This document shows positions 12,728-25,427 of a stretch of DNA of 64,000 nucleotides, in pieces. Under the pieces are notes generated by a model, which did no database searches, had not been told where the DNA came from, and saw only the letters and a list, made by a program, of their open reading frames with translations. Positions within the stretch are counted from its first letter, which is position 1. Each line of letters begins with the position of its first letter. The DNA is from Archegozetes longisetosus. Taxonomy: Eukaryota; Arthropoda; Arachnida; Sarcoptiformes; Trhypochthoniidae. A program made the position numbers and the translations under genes. The DNA is taken from NCBI GenBank assembly GCA_018873245.2, contig JAEMBT020000009.1, forward strand, positions 4,022,242-4,086,241, read 5' to 3'.

Positions 12728-15700
12728 ATGTCAAGGCAATCGCTTAATTCGGTTTTATTAGATGTTAATACTCTTCATTCAAATAAACCAAAATTCATCG
12801 AAAAATCTGAGTCACTTGACAGTGCGCTCTATAGTGATTTTGATGACACAGTAATAACTAATCTTGAAGTTAGCCCTCAATTAGAAAACTATTTACGAGA
12901 TTCTGATGTCAGTTTCAAAGAGAGACCAACTATAAAATCATTACATCAATCACCAACTTATGATGAAATTGTAGTAACTTTTAGTCCATTTTTGTAGTAC
13001 TATTAATTAATTTTTTCTTATACTAGAATAAAGGCCCGGATTCGAGTCGTAATAAAGAATATGGAGGGCAAGACGAAAATAAAGTTGAAGAAAAGCACAA
13101 GTTTGGAGTCTTTTCTATGGTTTATGTGAGTCTTGAAAATCAAATGTTTTAATTGTATAAATCTTCAAACAAAGTACTGATAAGCTATTATTCTAAAGGT
13201 TCCGACTTTCATGAATTTATTAGGAACTGTGTTTTATCTAAGAATGGGTTGGATGACAGGAGAAGCCGGAATAAGTGATTATCTATTTTATAAATTTTAA
13301 TTTGTTCAAGAAGGGCATGAAAAATCAGAATCTAATATAGCACACGCCTTTCTTGCACTCGATTAAACATTTTAGATATAATTTTCAAGCACTTTTCATC
13401 AACAGTTTTGGCAATAATTCAAGTATTAATCGGAGCTACAATTCTTTGTATAACTGTATTATCGATGACCGCCATTTGTACTAATGGTTATATCGGTTCC
13501 GGAGGATTTTATTTTATGATATCTAGAAGTTTAGGACCAGAAACTGGTGCAATGTTTGGTGTACTCTATTTTCTAACCAATGCTATTATGGTTTCATTCA
13601 ATATTGTTGGCTTCTGTCAACAAATGCAATTTATATTACAGGTTTGTCTTGACAGTGGTTAATGTGTTTTAAAACTATATTTAATTCGGTTTTATTTGAT
13701 TAATTGATTTATTATTTTTAACTGAATTAACCAGAAATGATTGATTTATTGAATCTAGAATGTTTTTCGCAATTCTGATATTTTAAAATAATTCATAAGC
13801 AGAATAAGAATCTTTTGAATAATTGGAATAAAATGTTTACTATTTTACGTTAAAATATTCAAAAACTATTATAATAGTACCATTATAAAGTTAATTTAAA
13901 CCTAATTTTAATCATTTTCTTAACAGACATTGCATGTCGGTTTAGTTGAATATCCTTCTGGAAATGATGATATGAGAGTTGTTGGTTTCATATGTTTATT
14001 AGTAGTTTCTCTCATTCCTTTCATAAGTCTAGACTTTGAGGCAAAGGTAGGAATAAGTGAATGTTTGAATCAATAAATAGTTTAACATGACTTAATTAAA
14101 TATTAACTACTCTTAGAGTCAATGGTTTTTGTTTGGAATAGTTATAATCTCACTTTTAGACTTTGTGATCGGAGAACTAATGCCACCAAATGATTATCAA
14201 AGAGCTCATGGATTTATTGGTTGGAATGAGACTGTTTTGAGAGAAAATCTTTTACCTCATTTCGATGGAAGTAACTTTTTTGGTGTCTTTGGAATTTATA
14301 TCTCTTCATTAGCTGGAGACTTTACTGGAGCGACAATGTCTTCGACTATTAAGAATCGTAAGAGTATCCTGTTATTATTGTAAAACTTGAGCATTATGTA
14401 ATCAAAAGTAACGACTTTTACTTGTAATATAGAATATTATGTTTGAGTAAACTTATTTCTTATACATTAATAAAGTTTTAATCAACTTTTACATGAATTA
14501 ATGCAATGTAGTAATATATTTGAAAGTTTTATTCATTTAGTTAATAATAGACTTTTTTCATTTATTTAAAATAATGCTTTTATTTAAGAATGAACACAGC
14601 GTATTCCGTGTATTTATGACTTGAACAAATACTCAAATATAATCAAAACTCTTCTAGAAAAATGTTTTTCTTTTCTATAAAAGAAACTAATTTTTAACGC
14701 AATAACTATTTAATAGCAAGTGTGTCGATACCGAAGGGATCACTGCTGGCAATCATCACTTCGTCAAGCATTTATATGCTACAAATAATATTTTTTGGCT
14801 CAACAGTGGTTCGTTATGCAACTGGAAATACATCTGATCTACAATTCAATAACTATACGTGTTATCAGAATCAAAACGAATGCAATTACGGACTAATTAA
14901 TGATCAGTTCGTTATGTCGGTCACATCCGCGTTAATCAAAATCGGAGACAAAACACGTTACGTTGAACCCATTTTGGCAGCAGGACTTTTAGCCCAAGCA
15001 ATCTCATCAGGGATGTGTTCATTCATCGTTGCGCCAAAGATTTTACAAGTATTACATTGATAAGCTTGTTAAAAACACATTAAATGGTTGTATGACGAAG
15101 GGTTTAAGTGTAGAGTATTCATAGCTATGATTTAAGTCCTTTTTCTAGTAGACTATTTGATTACTCGATGAAAATGAAGAAAAATGCTGTCAAAATGACA
15201 ACAAATTTTGAATTTATTTCATCCAAAACTTAATTATTGATAAATAAAGTGATTTTCTAGAAGAAGGGCTTAAGTTTCAGCTAATAATAGCAATTAATTA
15301 TATTAATATCTTTTGTTTTTAATTTGATTTGATCTCTGGATATGTAAAACTTATTTAATAACAGATGAAATGTTTCCATAAAGAACACTTAAATGATTGT
15401 TATTCTTAGCAGTCACTTAAATCCTTCTTTCAGCAAATCATTTGAAAAGATAACAGCAGTAAAGAGTGTTTTTGAAGAAGAAAGTTTGAAATATGTTACT
15501 AAAATACGATTTCAGTCCTTAGGTTCAGATAAATTACTTCCATTCGTAAAATGGTTCTCAAAGGGCAGCGGAAAACATAACGATCCCAAAAGAGGATATA
15601 TACTTACGTTCATAATTGCTCTGTCGTTCATCGCGATTGCAGACTTCAATATAATCGCAAATATAATATCGAACTGTTATCTGAGTGCCTGGTCTTTAGT

Positions 15701-17877
15701 GAATATTTCGTGCTTTCATTCTGATTATGTCTCATCTCCGAGTTGGAGACCGAAATTCAAATATTTTAATAAATGGATTAGTCTTTTATGTGGTCTAGTG
15801 TCTATTGTACTAATATTCTGTTTTGATTGGATTTCTTCTGTTTGTTTGGTGGTTATTATGATTGTGGTTTGGATTATGATCTATGCCTATAAACCAGGTC
15901 TTAATAAAAAATTTTTAATCCATAAGTTATTCAATAATACCTTCCTAATTTTTTTAACTTTTTGGCTAACAAAAACTTTTTAAAAATTATTTTATAATCA
16001 GACTTTAGCCATGAAAGTCATTCATTAATAACTTTATAATTAACTCAAATAGAAGTGAATTGGGGTCAAACAACAGATTCTCAATTATTCAAAACTACAG
16101 TTTCGATAGCACATAGACTAAACTTAAAGACAGATCATGTGAAATGTTATCGACCATCAATTCTATTACTCTCTGGTGTTCCCACGAATCGCATGCATTT
16201 GATATCATTAGCCAATGAAATAACAAAACACAGGGGAATGTTAATCGTTGGCGATATCGTTAAGAATAGTTTGTTATATGAGACAAGAATTAAAGCTATT
16301 AGAATATGGACCACTTAGCTTAGGAAACAAAATATTAAGTGCTTTTACACATTGATTAATGCTCATACTATTGGTGAGGGCTCCAATATGTTGATTCAGG
16401 TCAGAAAATCTTTTTCTCAATCTTAAGCAATATCTAACTAAAGTTTAAGAACATGTTCTGCTTATTTAGCTTATAGAAAGTTAACTAAAGTTTTGTTGTG
16501 AGATAAGTTAGGAAAAATTTGTAGACTTCTAGCAAAGATTTTTCACAATTTTGAGTTCTTTTCCATTAACTATTTGAGAATTTATTTCTATTTTACTTTG
16601 TATTTAATAGTGTTGTGGTTTAGGTACTATTCTTAGGCCTAATATAGTAATGATTGGATTCAAAGAGTCGTGGAAACAATGCTGTGCTCATGAAGTTATC
16701 GATTATTTCAATGTTATTCAGTCAGTTCTAAAATTTTATCTGTATTTAATGGTATCTATATAGATTCTAAACTTTGACTTTATATTCCAGTCATGCACTT
16801 GAAATACAGAACTCATTAATGATTTACCGACGACAGAATAAGAGAAATAAATTCAAGAAATCTAAAATTATTGCAAATCGATTAAAGCTAAGAAGTGATT
16901 TTGTAGATCAAAAAAACATCTGCAACGATGCATAATATGAATACTCCGACAATAAGTGGTCACTTGAGAGGTTTAAAAGTTATTCGAGCCTTGAATGAAT
17001 CAACATTTATCGATATTTGGTGGTTGTTTGATGACGGAGGGCTCACTTTATTAATACCTTATATTCTTTCCAAAAGAAAGAATTGGAAGAATTCTAAACT
17101 AAGAGTTTTCACTATTGTTGACAAGCAGTCAGATGTCATATTAACTGAACAAAAGTAAAGTATCTTTAATATTGTTATAGCTCGAAATATTATTGAATTT
17201 GCAAACATTACTTTTTTCTTTAGTCTTTCAGAACTTTTGGATAAGTTTCGTATACCTCATCACGACTTAATAGTTTTGGAACTGCCACAAAGGCCTACAT
17301 ATAAAAGGTTTGAATACTATTTTTACAAAACTTTTGATTGAAAATTTTCAACTTTCATAACATTTTTTCTCATATGAAAGCATTGATGTTATTATTGGTG
17401 ATTTCAATAATAACAGAGATCATATTAGGCCTGGATCCCAAAACAACAACGATCTGTATCTTGAAATTTCTTCTGAAGAACTAACACGTTTTGAATCAGA
17501 GGTTCGTTAACTTCAGAAAAATGATTTTTGAAAAAAAAGTTATTCTTATCATAAATTAAGCCTATTGTGAAAAATGTGAAATTTTAATCAATTTTTCTCT
17601 TATAGACAAACAAATACTTATGTATTAGTGAGTTATTGGAAGAGCACTCAATCAATTCATCACTAATAATAATGTAATTTTATTGTATTTAACTTTTTTT
17701 AAAGGTTTTATTCATTCAATAATTTGATTCATGTTTAGGACGTTGCAAATTCCTCGGAAGGACTTATTATCTGCACATCTGTTCATGTTATGGCTAGATC
17801 TGTTATCGACACAAATGCCTGACTTTTTGTTTGTTCGTGGAAATCAAACAGATGTTTTAACTTTTTATTCCGATTAA
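12728..17877 (+). CDS. SLC12-like Na-(K)-Cl cotransporter, 16-17 exons, one in-frame TAG
   Basis: Exons: 12728-12970, 13027-13125, 13199-13274, 13406-13641, 13927-14046, 14117-14357, 14717-15048, 15516-15897, 16053-16399, 16611-16720, 16791-16894, 16971-17154, 17224-17307, 17381-17501, 17606-17673 and 17739-17877, with compatible phases throughout, giving about 961 residues. Landmarks: a hydrophilic N-tail; the amino-acid-permease core ([39 protein letters not shown]); the extracellular Cys loop [28 protein letters not shown]; then the soluble C-domain with [32 protein letters not shown] and the ending [13 protein letters not shown]. These point to the NKCC/NCC branch of plasma-membrane cation-chloride cotransporters. 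An in-frame TAG lies at 16316-16318 (codon about 665), between two stretches that align to the family without a gap, so the C-terminal 300 codons are still under a coding frame. The join between 16894 and 16971 is inferred: without an intron there the frame breaks. Confidence 0.9.
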
Positions 17878-18043
17878 GTCATACCTAAAACTTGAATTTT
17901 TTGTCTTATATATTATTTTATATTTCGTCACAATATCATGACGAATATGAGAAAAGTTTTTATTTATTGGTTTATCGATTCGGATTAATAATATAAGCAA
18001 GTTTAATTTACTTCGGAATCTTTAAAACTGTTGTTCGATAATA
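17878..18043. other. 3' flank of SLC12-like gene
   Basis: Short AT-rich stretch between the SLC12-like stop codon and the mariner element. Nothing else is seen. Confidence 0.5.
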
Positions 18044-19355
18044 AGGAACTCGGAATAAAAATGAGAGTAAAATCAATTAATTAATTTATTAACTACTTTT
18101 AATTCATATTTTACAAAAAATTTATAAATTAGATACTATTTATTCTAGTTTTAAGAGACATTAATGACTGATAGCGGCCCTCTGTCCGCCGCTTTCCGCA
18201 CTTTTGTCTTCAGGCCGTTCATTAATGTCTGGGCCAAATTTTCAGGGACTTTACGGATAATAGTTTTGATTCTACGAATCAATTTTGGCACCAAATCTGT
18301 TGTTCATCCATTAGTATAGATTTATTTTGCAAAATAGCCCAAAAACGTTCAGTCGGTCTGATTTTTGGCACATTCGAGGGTTAATCTTTTTGTCGAAAAA
18401 TTTGTTTCCATCGCATTCAACACACCTATTGTTATTCTCGCGTAATGAGCACTCACTAAGTCAGACCAAAACACGTAATTCCCGTCCGAATGGTACTTGT
18501 TGATAAAGTCCTTCAAACGGGTCAGGCATTCTCTGATATAGACCTCAGCGGTGACTGCGTTTCCCGACGGAACGATATATGGCTCAGAAAACCCCTTCGA
18601 ACTCATTGCAACCCACACTAAGACTTTTCTCGGATAATTGGCCAGTGGTCGAAATCGGACATTTTCGTGCGCTTCAATGTGGTCACACTCATAGTAAAAA
18701 TTATTCTGATTAGTATCAGAGCCGTCAGTCGTGTAATACGACTCGTCGTCCAAAATGATGGCCACATCTTTTAAAGGCTTAAACAAAGTTTTTCTCAATT
18801 TATTTAAACATTTTTTCTGTTTTGCCAATTGATCGGCATTCACTTCCGGGCACTTCTTTCGGTTTTTCATTTGACACCCACTTCGGTCTAAATGGATTTT
18901 ACTGTTTTGTCCGACACCCCGAAATTTCGGTTCAATTAAGCTATAGCTGACACCGACTTTATTGACACTGAATTTAACAATTTTTTCTTTGTTTTGTGGT
19001 CAATGGCCAGATGTTGGCCACTTCCCGGCTTACGGTCGATACTCATTCCACTCTCTAAACAGTTTACAACTCTAAAAGTGGTCGACTTCGGTACTTCTTG
19101 TCTGGTAAAATGTGCCGCGACTTCACTCGGTTTGCTATTAGGATTCAATTCTACAAACCGCCCAATTATTTGTCTGATCTGTAACTGTTTGGACGCAGAC
19201 ATCTCACTTATTACTAAGCATAGATTGATTCTATTTTCACTTATTTGTTGTTTAATAAACGCAGTATTATCTTATATAAATAAAAATAATTAAAAAATCA
19301 ATTAATTATCAATTAATTAAGTTTTTAATTACTCTCATTTTTATTCAGAGCTCTT
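18044..19355 (-). mobile_element. full-length but decayed mariner/Tc1 (IS630, DD37E-like) transposon
   Basis: A 1.31 kb element flanked by TA, with about 26-base inverted ends sharing GAATAAAAATGAGAGTAA. The transposase is on the minus strand. The N-terminal paired helix-turn-helix part is at 18936-19202 (QLQIRQIIGRFVELNPNSKP, then KSTTFRVVNCLE). The catalytic core is at 18349-18870, with the first Asp in IILDDESYY and the second in YVFWSDL. The third acidic residue lies in the motif RPTERFW, which sits in another frame just beyond. The second-to-third spacing is about 37 residues, hence DD37E-like. At least two frame breaks and one stop separate the pieces, so it cannot move itself. It lies between the SLC12-like gene and the chemoreceptors and disrupts no gene. 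Confidence 0.85.
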
Positions 19356-20769
19356 TATCTAAGCTTTTTATCACTTATTTGAAACTCTTACATTACTTGA
19401 GTACAAATTTACTACGAAAGACTAGACTTTACTAGATTGAGTCATTATGCAAAACGCCCTATCGTTAAAATGATAGCCTTCAAAGAAAATTTGATGTATA
19501 AAATATGATTCCGATGATGTTTCACTTTTTAATTATTTTGTTTTGATAAGGCCTTAAAGACATATTTGGATTAAACGCTTTTATTAACTTATTTTTAAAT
19601 ATGCAACAGATTAGTCAATACGATTAAGTTGTAATGTAAATAAACTCTCTCTATAGAGTTTTGAAACTTAAAATGCAATTGTATCTATGTTGTTCGCAAA
19701 GTTTAAATCGAGAAAACAAATCAAAATAAAATTATTGCCAATAATTTTAATATTCTAAGGATAGATTAGAAACTATTTATCTGTTGCATGTTTTCAAATG
19801 CAGATTAAGTGATTTGAATAGACAGAGTTTTTATTAATCATTAAAATAATCTTTAAATTGTTTTTTATCTGTTTGTTTATAACGAATGTCTTTTAAGTTA
19901 GTAACAAATTTTCATCACACTATAATTGCACTGAAATTGTTCATAATCTAAACATGTTTTCATTAGTTAAGATAAGATTTTAATCTAAATTTTTAACTTG
20001 ATTGATCTTAATTAAAAATAAATAGTTTAATTTTTGAATGCACACATGAATGAGTTTTTAAATTGTAGTTTAAAGTAAAATTAGTCTAAAAAGGCATCAA
20101 AGATATTTATACAATGTTTAGAAATTTAAATCTAATTTTGAAGTTTGTATCAAAACGCTTAAACTAAAAATTATTAAAAACGCGCACAAAAATACATTTA
20201 AGGATTAAACTATTTATCTTTAATTTCAAAAAATGTTACTCAAAATTTGGATATAGATCAAATCTTAACTAACGTTTGATGTTCAAATATAAAGAAATTG
20301 AAATGTATTTTTAAGGAATGTAATCACTAATTTGTTACTAAAGATGAACTTATATTCAAAACATATATTCTCAATTTGATATAGATATCAATTTAAAGAT
20401 TTTCTAATATTGAGTACAAGTGTCAAAGAGCACTTTTGTTTCAGACCTGTAATTAAAGAGAGAGAGAGAGGACGTTGAAGTCTCATATATTCTAACTATT
20501 GTACTGATGTAGATTTAGAGGCACTGCCTTTAACGCATATCATTCTACTCTAGGGTCCGAGAAAAGTTAGGTGGTGTATGATATTTGACAATAGGAGACG
20601 TCCATAAATTACGCGATTAATTTTCAAACACCAAGAACAACGTATAGTCATATTCAAATTATTTTACAAAAATTTATTTTTGGTTTCGTTAGCCGCAGAT
20701 CATGATATATTGCGTATTTTCCACTACATGTAGTCACCTTCTATGAAAAGTATAAGTGTTAAAAGGAAA
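19356..20769. other. intergenic, AT-rich
   Basis: No coding frame or element is recognised. A short (AG)n run lies at about 20458-20470. Confidence 0.55.
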
Positions 20770-21490
20770 AAGAGGTTGTCCGGAGATCCTATAGGGAGTT
20801 GGCTCCCTGTGAAATATATCATGTCATATATTAATCGAAAGGTCTCGTTGAGCTGAGCGAAAGTTTTTCTGGTCAGATTGAAATTGGTCCATAGGTTTCA
20901 AAGCTATATTCAAAAAACTGTTAACATTGCCATATATGGAGAAGTGTGTTACATCTTTCTAAACCCTCATGAGTCATATCAGCTGAAATCATTGATTTTT
21001 ATCAGCTAAAATACCATTGCTTGCCTACTCACATAATACAATGAACAAAGTTTTCCGCAATTTTCGACCCTTAACACAAAGTTTTTGGACTAGAACTTTT
21101 TGTATCTTCATACTAGGTTATGTGCTTCTGTAAATGCAAAAATGGGCAACTCCGAATCATATGTGTTAAGAATTGAGATTAGCGATTGAAGATTTTCAAT
21201 TTTTAGAAAAGTTTCTTAACAATAACACAACGTGACTTTCGTTCTATAGTTGAATACATTTGATTGCTATGAATCAACATACCAAATCTCATAATTCTAT
21301 GTTTAATAGTTTTCGAGTTATAAGCTCTCAAGTTTTAAGGCTTTTTAGGTTTTTATACCCTTTGTCATGAGATATGAAAAGATGTTTAGGTGCAAATATA
21401 CATCTTTCAACCACCTCTATGTGTTGGTAGAGTTACCATGTCCAAACTCGATCGGGGGCCAACTCACTATGGATGTCCGGACAACCTCTT
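20770..21490. mobile_element. 721-bp TIR element, family unknown
   Basis: The two ends are imperfect inverted repeats of about 38 bases. Left starts AAGAGGTTGTCCGGAGATCC and right, reversed, starts AAGAGGTTGTCCGGACATCC; both go on through a shared GAGTTGGC block. The interior is non-coding. Target duplication is unclear because both flanks are A/T-rich. It resembles a MITE or other non-autonomous DNA transposon. Confidence 0.65.
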
Positions 21491-21821
21491 TAAATTGCAT
21501 CTTTACAAATAAAGAATATGAAAAAATTAGTTTTTTCTATTTGCGTCATTGTTTTTGATAATAATTTGGTCAAATACATAAACTGTATAAACATTACACA
21601 ACTTGAACACTTCTGAATTATCAAACTACTGATCGATATGTGTTTTCGAGAAAATAATACTATTATTAAATGAAGTAAATATTTCATAAAACAAGAAAGT
21701 TATTAATCATGTCTATTGATTCAATAATAGGACAGTTTTCAGTAGAATGTTAACAGCTTATGTTTATATTACAGTCAAGATATTTGAAAGTTTGTTGAAA
21801 AATTGAAGGATATCAGTAATT

Positions 21822-23156
21822 ATGGATAAAAGATTAAGAAGATTCAATCCAAACGAATTACTGCCTGGAAATGTTCTAATCAAGAGTGCTGGAACTCATT
21901 TGTATAAAATTGGATTATCTCTATATTCACTTGGATCAGTCAAAAGGAGTAAACTTTATAATCCTAAGTTTATACTAATCTTGTTCTTACAGTTCATCAT
22001 AAGATCTATCATTTCATTACTATTGTCTGATGAAGATTCAAATTTACTCGAATTAATAGGAGATGTAGCTCACTTTATGAATCTTAGGGTTCACTTAAAT
22101 ATAATTATGATTATACTAACATCTTTAGCACTTGTACCACAGATCATTCATTATTACAATTATAAGAATGATATAAAGCCCTCTTATCTAAAACCATTTG
22201 AAATGATTTCTGGTTTGGTTTCACCAAAAAGTATTGGTCTCACAAATAAAAATGAAATTTATAAAATGATTAAAATGTCAAAAATATTATTTTCAGTATG
22301 TCAATTGTATACAAATATAGTGTTACCTATACTGACTTTCACAGCATGTATTGTGTTATTTAATCAAAATATTTGGGTTAAAAAGTTTACTATTCTAGGC
22401 ATTCTTCATAGTTTTTTGATATGCTTAACCTTAACATATGTCTACACTTTCATTTTATGGCAATTTGTTTATTTCTACATGATTTGCTATTACTTCAAAA
22501 GTAAATTAAGATCTATTAATGAAAAAATGCAACAAAGTCATCAAGTGTTGAACTTGAATAACATTATTAAATCGTCGAATGTTATTTATTCTGAAATTGA
22601 TGAATATAATAACAATTATTGGACAAAATTTTTATTCTGGGTTTGGATTTTGTTTTCAATGCTCATAAGTACATTATTATATGCACTGATATTCGGAAAA
22701 ATGGTTTTATTAATCAGAGCCACTTTCACTTTCGCTTCAATATTCTTCGCCTGTGGTCTGATATTTACCATTAACACTGCCTCTTCAGTTAATTTTGAAG
22801 CCAAAAAGTCATATAAACTATTAAATACCTGTTCTATTTCTTTACGCGGAAGTATTGTATCAAACAGCGGAAAAATAAAAGTAAATATCTATGACTTTCG
22901 TAATGATATATAAAATTCTTTTCAATTCTCAGTTGATGTCATTCATTGAAAGAATTGGTCAGAACAAAGTTGGATTTTATTGTTGGAAACTATTTATTAT
23001 TAATTATTACCGCGAATATGAAGTAAGAATTTCTTAATTTCTCATTAAAATATTCATAGAATCCTATTAACAAAATAATCGTTATAATTTTTCAATGTTA
23101 AGATCATTGCTTTCATTGGACTGCTTTTCCTGAAGATAATCGATATTTCAGTATAA
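21822..23156 (+). CDS. gustatory-receptor-like seven-helix chemoreceptor A, intact, 3 exons
   Basis: Exons 21822-22880 (353 codons), 22933-23022 (30 codons) and 23103-23156 give 400 residues. Both introns are phase 0 and close to the C-terminus, an arrangement typical of arthropod gustatory/odorant receptor genes. The protein is very hydrophobic with seven plausible membrane segments, starting near residues 50-65, and a long polar loop before helix 6 containing the ELDEYNNNYWTKFLFWVWI-type block (here EIDEYNNNYWTK). A shared hallmark of this local family is SYLKPFEMISGL followed by SPKSIGL. The second exon reads LMSFIERIGQNKVGFYCW and the last ends LFLKIIDISV. It should sit in the plasma membrane of sensory neurons as a ligand-gated cation channel subunit. 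I infer this from gene structure and topology; sequence identity to named receptors was not tested. The closest local paralogue is the gene at 50659. Confidence 0.8.
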
Positions 23157-23812
23157 GTCACGAAATCATTATTGTTATCATTCATATTGTTTAAAACAAA
23201 TTTCTTTCGATGTACTTGAGATTAAAAAATTGATCGTTGGCCTAGGATATTTCAGCTTAAAGCTTCTAACATTCAATAAACTATGAATTATATGATCTAA
23301 TGTTTGTACCATTCTCTCAAATAATATCGGTTATGTATATAACATATACTATCAAATTGAAAATTAAAGATAAACTTTACTTAAAATATATACTACTCTG
23401 TATATCCCTTAAATTAGTCGACTATGCATTGACGTCATATTAATATTATGAACAAATAGTTCAAAACTGAACATTAAATAAAAACCTTGTTTGTAACTTT
23501 AAGAAGTACTTAAAAAACTATTTCTCAACATTTTGCAAGATAAATCCGATTAATATTTCGAAAGTTCACTATAATCGGAGCTTAATATAATCTTATTTGT
23601 TGAATTTTAAACCAAATAGACTTTAAAGTTCGTTCACATTAGCGAGAGATTCACTATGTTTAACTTGACTGTAATGAGAGTTTACTGCATAAAGTTTAGT
23701 CAGTAATCAAATTATTTATAGTAAATTTAATATTTAAAATTATTTAGAACAATCTATAAAGTTGTGAGTTATATTTAATTAAATTAGTCTTATCTATAAA
23801 TTTATAAGTAAA
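23157..23812. other. intergenic
   Basis: AT-rich flank between chemoreceptor A and a hAT fragment. Nothing further is seen. Confidence 0.5.
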
Positions 23813-24557
23813 ATGAACAAAAGAGCCAAAGATTCAAGTGCTTATAGTCCTAAAAAGAAAAATCTAAGATATTATGTTTCATTTAATAGTGATTGGTTAA
23901 AAAATTATTTGTGTAAAGATTGGCTGAGAAAGATTGATGAACACAATGCTGATTGTATTTTCTGCAAAAGTGGATTTACAATTAAATTTGATGGCTTTCG
24001 TGCTATTGATAATCATTTAAAATCAGACAAGCATAAAAAATACATCAATTGTTAGAAAGAATAACCTAATCAAGAGTTTTCTCGTTTCAAAAAATGCAAA
24101 AGAAGAGGATGAAGTGACCACAGCAGAAGTGACTTACGTATATCACTCTATAATGCATCATCACAGCTATTTATCGACTGAATGTGGTATGAAATTAAAT
24201 AAAAAACTTTTTCATGACTCAAATATATGCAAAACTGTTTCATGTGGGTGAACAAAAGCTTCTGCAATTGCTGAGAATGTATTAGGCAAGCTTTCTATAG
24301 AGAAGCATATTAAAACTTTAGTTTCTGAAAATATTAAATACTCAATTGCTTACGATAAAATAAAGGAAACAGAAAAATGTTTCCCATAGCAATTCAATAT
24401 TGCACATTAAGCGAAGAAATTAATAATTTTGTATTAGATTTTTATGAAGACCCAAACGAGAATAGTAGTGCAATTTATAAAAAAATAAAGCAAATATTAA
24501 ATATCAATAAGCTTAATATTCATGATTTAATAGCCCATACTGCAGATAATGCATCAG
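23813..24557 (+). mobile_element. 5' fragment of a hAT-type transposase (BED-like finger, MYM/DUF4371 style)
   Basis: The first 80 codons (23813-24055) carry a zinc-finger block, CIFCKSGFTIKF with DNHLKSDKHKK, like the N-terminus of hAT transposases related to ZMYM/ZBED proteins. Further pieces in other frames continue the same protein family: a KLNKKLFHDSNICKTVSCG block, AENVLGKLSIEKHI, then MFPIAIQYCTLSEEINNFVL and AHTADNASVNY (24377-24557). Several stops and frame breaks lie between. The fragment stops abruptly at about 24557, where chemoreceptor sequence begins. No 3' half, ends or target duplication is present here. Confidence 0.75.
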
Positions 24558-25427
24558 TGAATTATTTGAGACCTTTGAGATGATATCAGGACTCACCTCA
24601 CCCCTAAGTATAGGACTTTCAAGCAAAGACAAAATCTACAAATTCATGAATACAGCGGAAAGAAAATTCTATATTTGTGATAATTTCAAAAAACCAATGC
24701 TTATAACACTTGCTTTGATTGTTGCTAATGTACTGATCTTTTCCATCTACTCTCCCGTTCAATTCATTTTCTATGTGTTTCCTCTGAATTTGATCTTGCT
24801 TTAATCACTAGTCTGTATGATTATTATACGCAATATCATCAGTTTTTACCTCATTTGTTATTACCTGTCAACCCTTCGTCACAACTGTGGGGTAAAATTT
24901 TCCCAAGTTCGACTTTAAAAATCTCTCTAAAATCAACAGAATGTCGTCATTTCTTGAAGGTTTAGCTATTCCTCAGTCATATATCTGACTTTGAATGACA
25001 AAAATCCTGATTAATTTAGATTTATAACTTTATTTCTAAAAAATTTTTTCTGGCAACATGTCTCTCTATAGACAGAATTTCCCCTGACATCGCAGTGCTT
25101 AGTGTTTATCATATTTGTCGCAGCGCTATAATGTCGCTACTAGCAATTCGAACCGCTGATGACGCTGTAGCAGATAATAACTAGAAATTAATTAATTAGT
25201 CAATTAAAACTTCAAAAGCAAGGGCTAACCTTGATTCTGATAGCGTTTGGTGTAGTCTGAAACAGATATAAAATGTGGAAAATTTTACGTTCTCCGAAGT
25301 TAAGTTGTTACGAAGGGTTAAAACTGAAGAGTTGAATGAGAAAATTAAGATTTTTGCCAAAAAGAAATCAAAATTAGCAAACAAAAGAGTTATGACTACA
25401 ATGAAGACTTTGAATACAAAATAAACC
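24558..25427 (+). pseudogene. chemoreceptor pseudogene fragment F, split by a MITE
   Basis: The middle of a chemoreceptor exon 1 of the 26765 type. It begins at LRPFEMISGLTSPLSIGLSS (24558) with no 5' end and runs to a TYLICYYLS-like block at about 24869, then resumes at 25322 with ELNEKIKIFAKKKSKLANKR and ends around 25427. The intervening 446 bases are a TTAA-flanked MITE. The frame is interrupted and the last third is absent. Its 5' junction is directly against a hAT fragment, so the 5' half was probably lost when that element or a rearrangement arrived. Confidence 0.85.
24872..25317. mobile_element. piggyBac-like MITE, 446 bp
   Basis: Inverted ends CCCTTCGTCACAACT and, reversed, CCCTTCGTAACAACT (14 of 15 identical) begin with CCC and end with GGG. 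The flanks are TCAA on the left and TTAA on the right, and paralogous intact genes have a TTAA-containing sequence at this point. That is the signature of a piggyBac-type insertion at TTAA, with the left copy mutated once. The interior is non-coding and somewhat GC-richer. It interrupts chemoreceptor fragment F. Confidence 0.75.
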
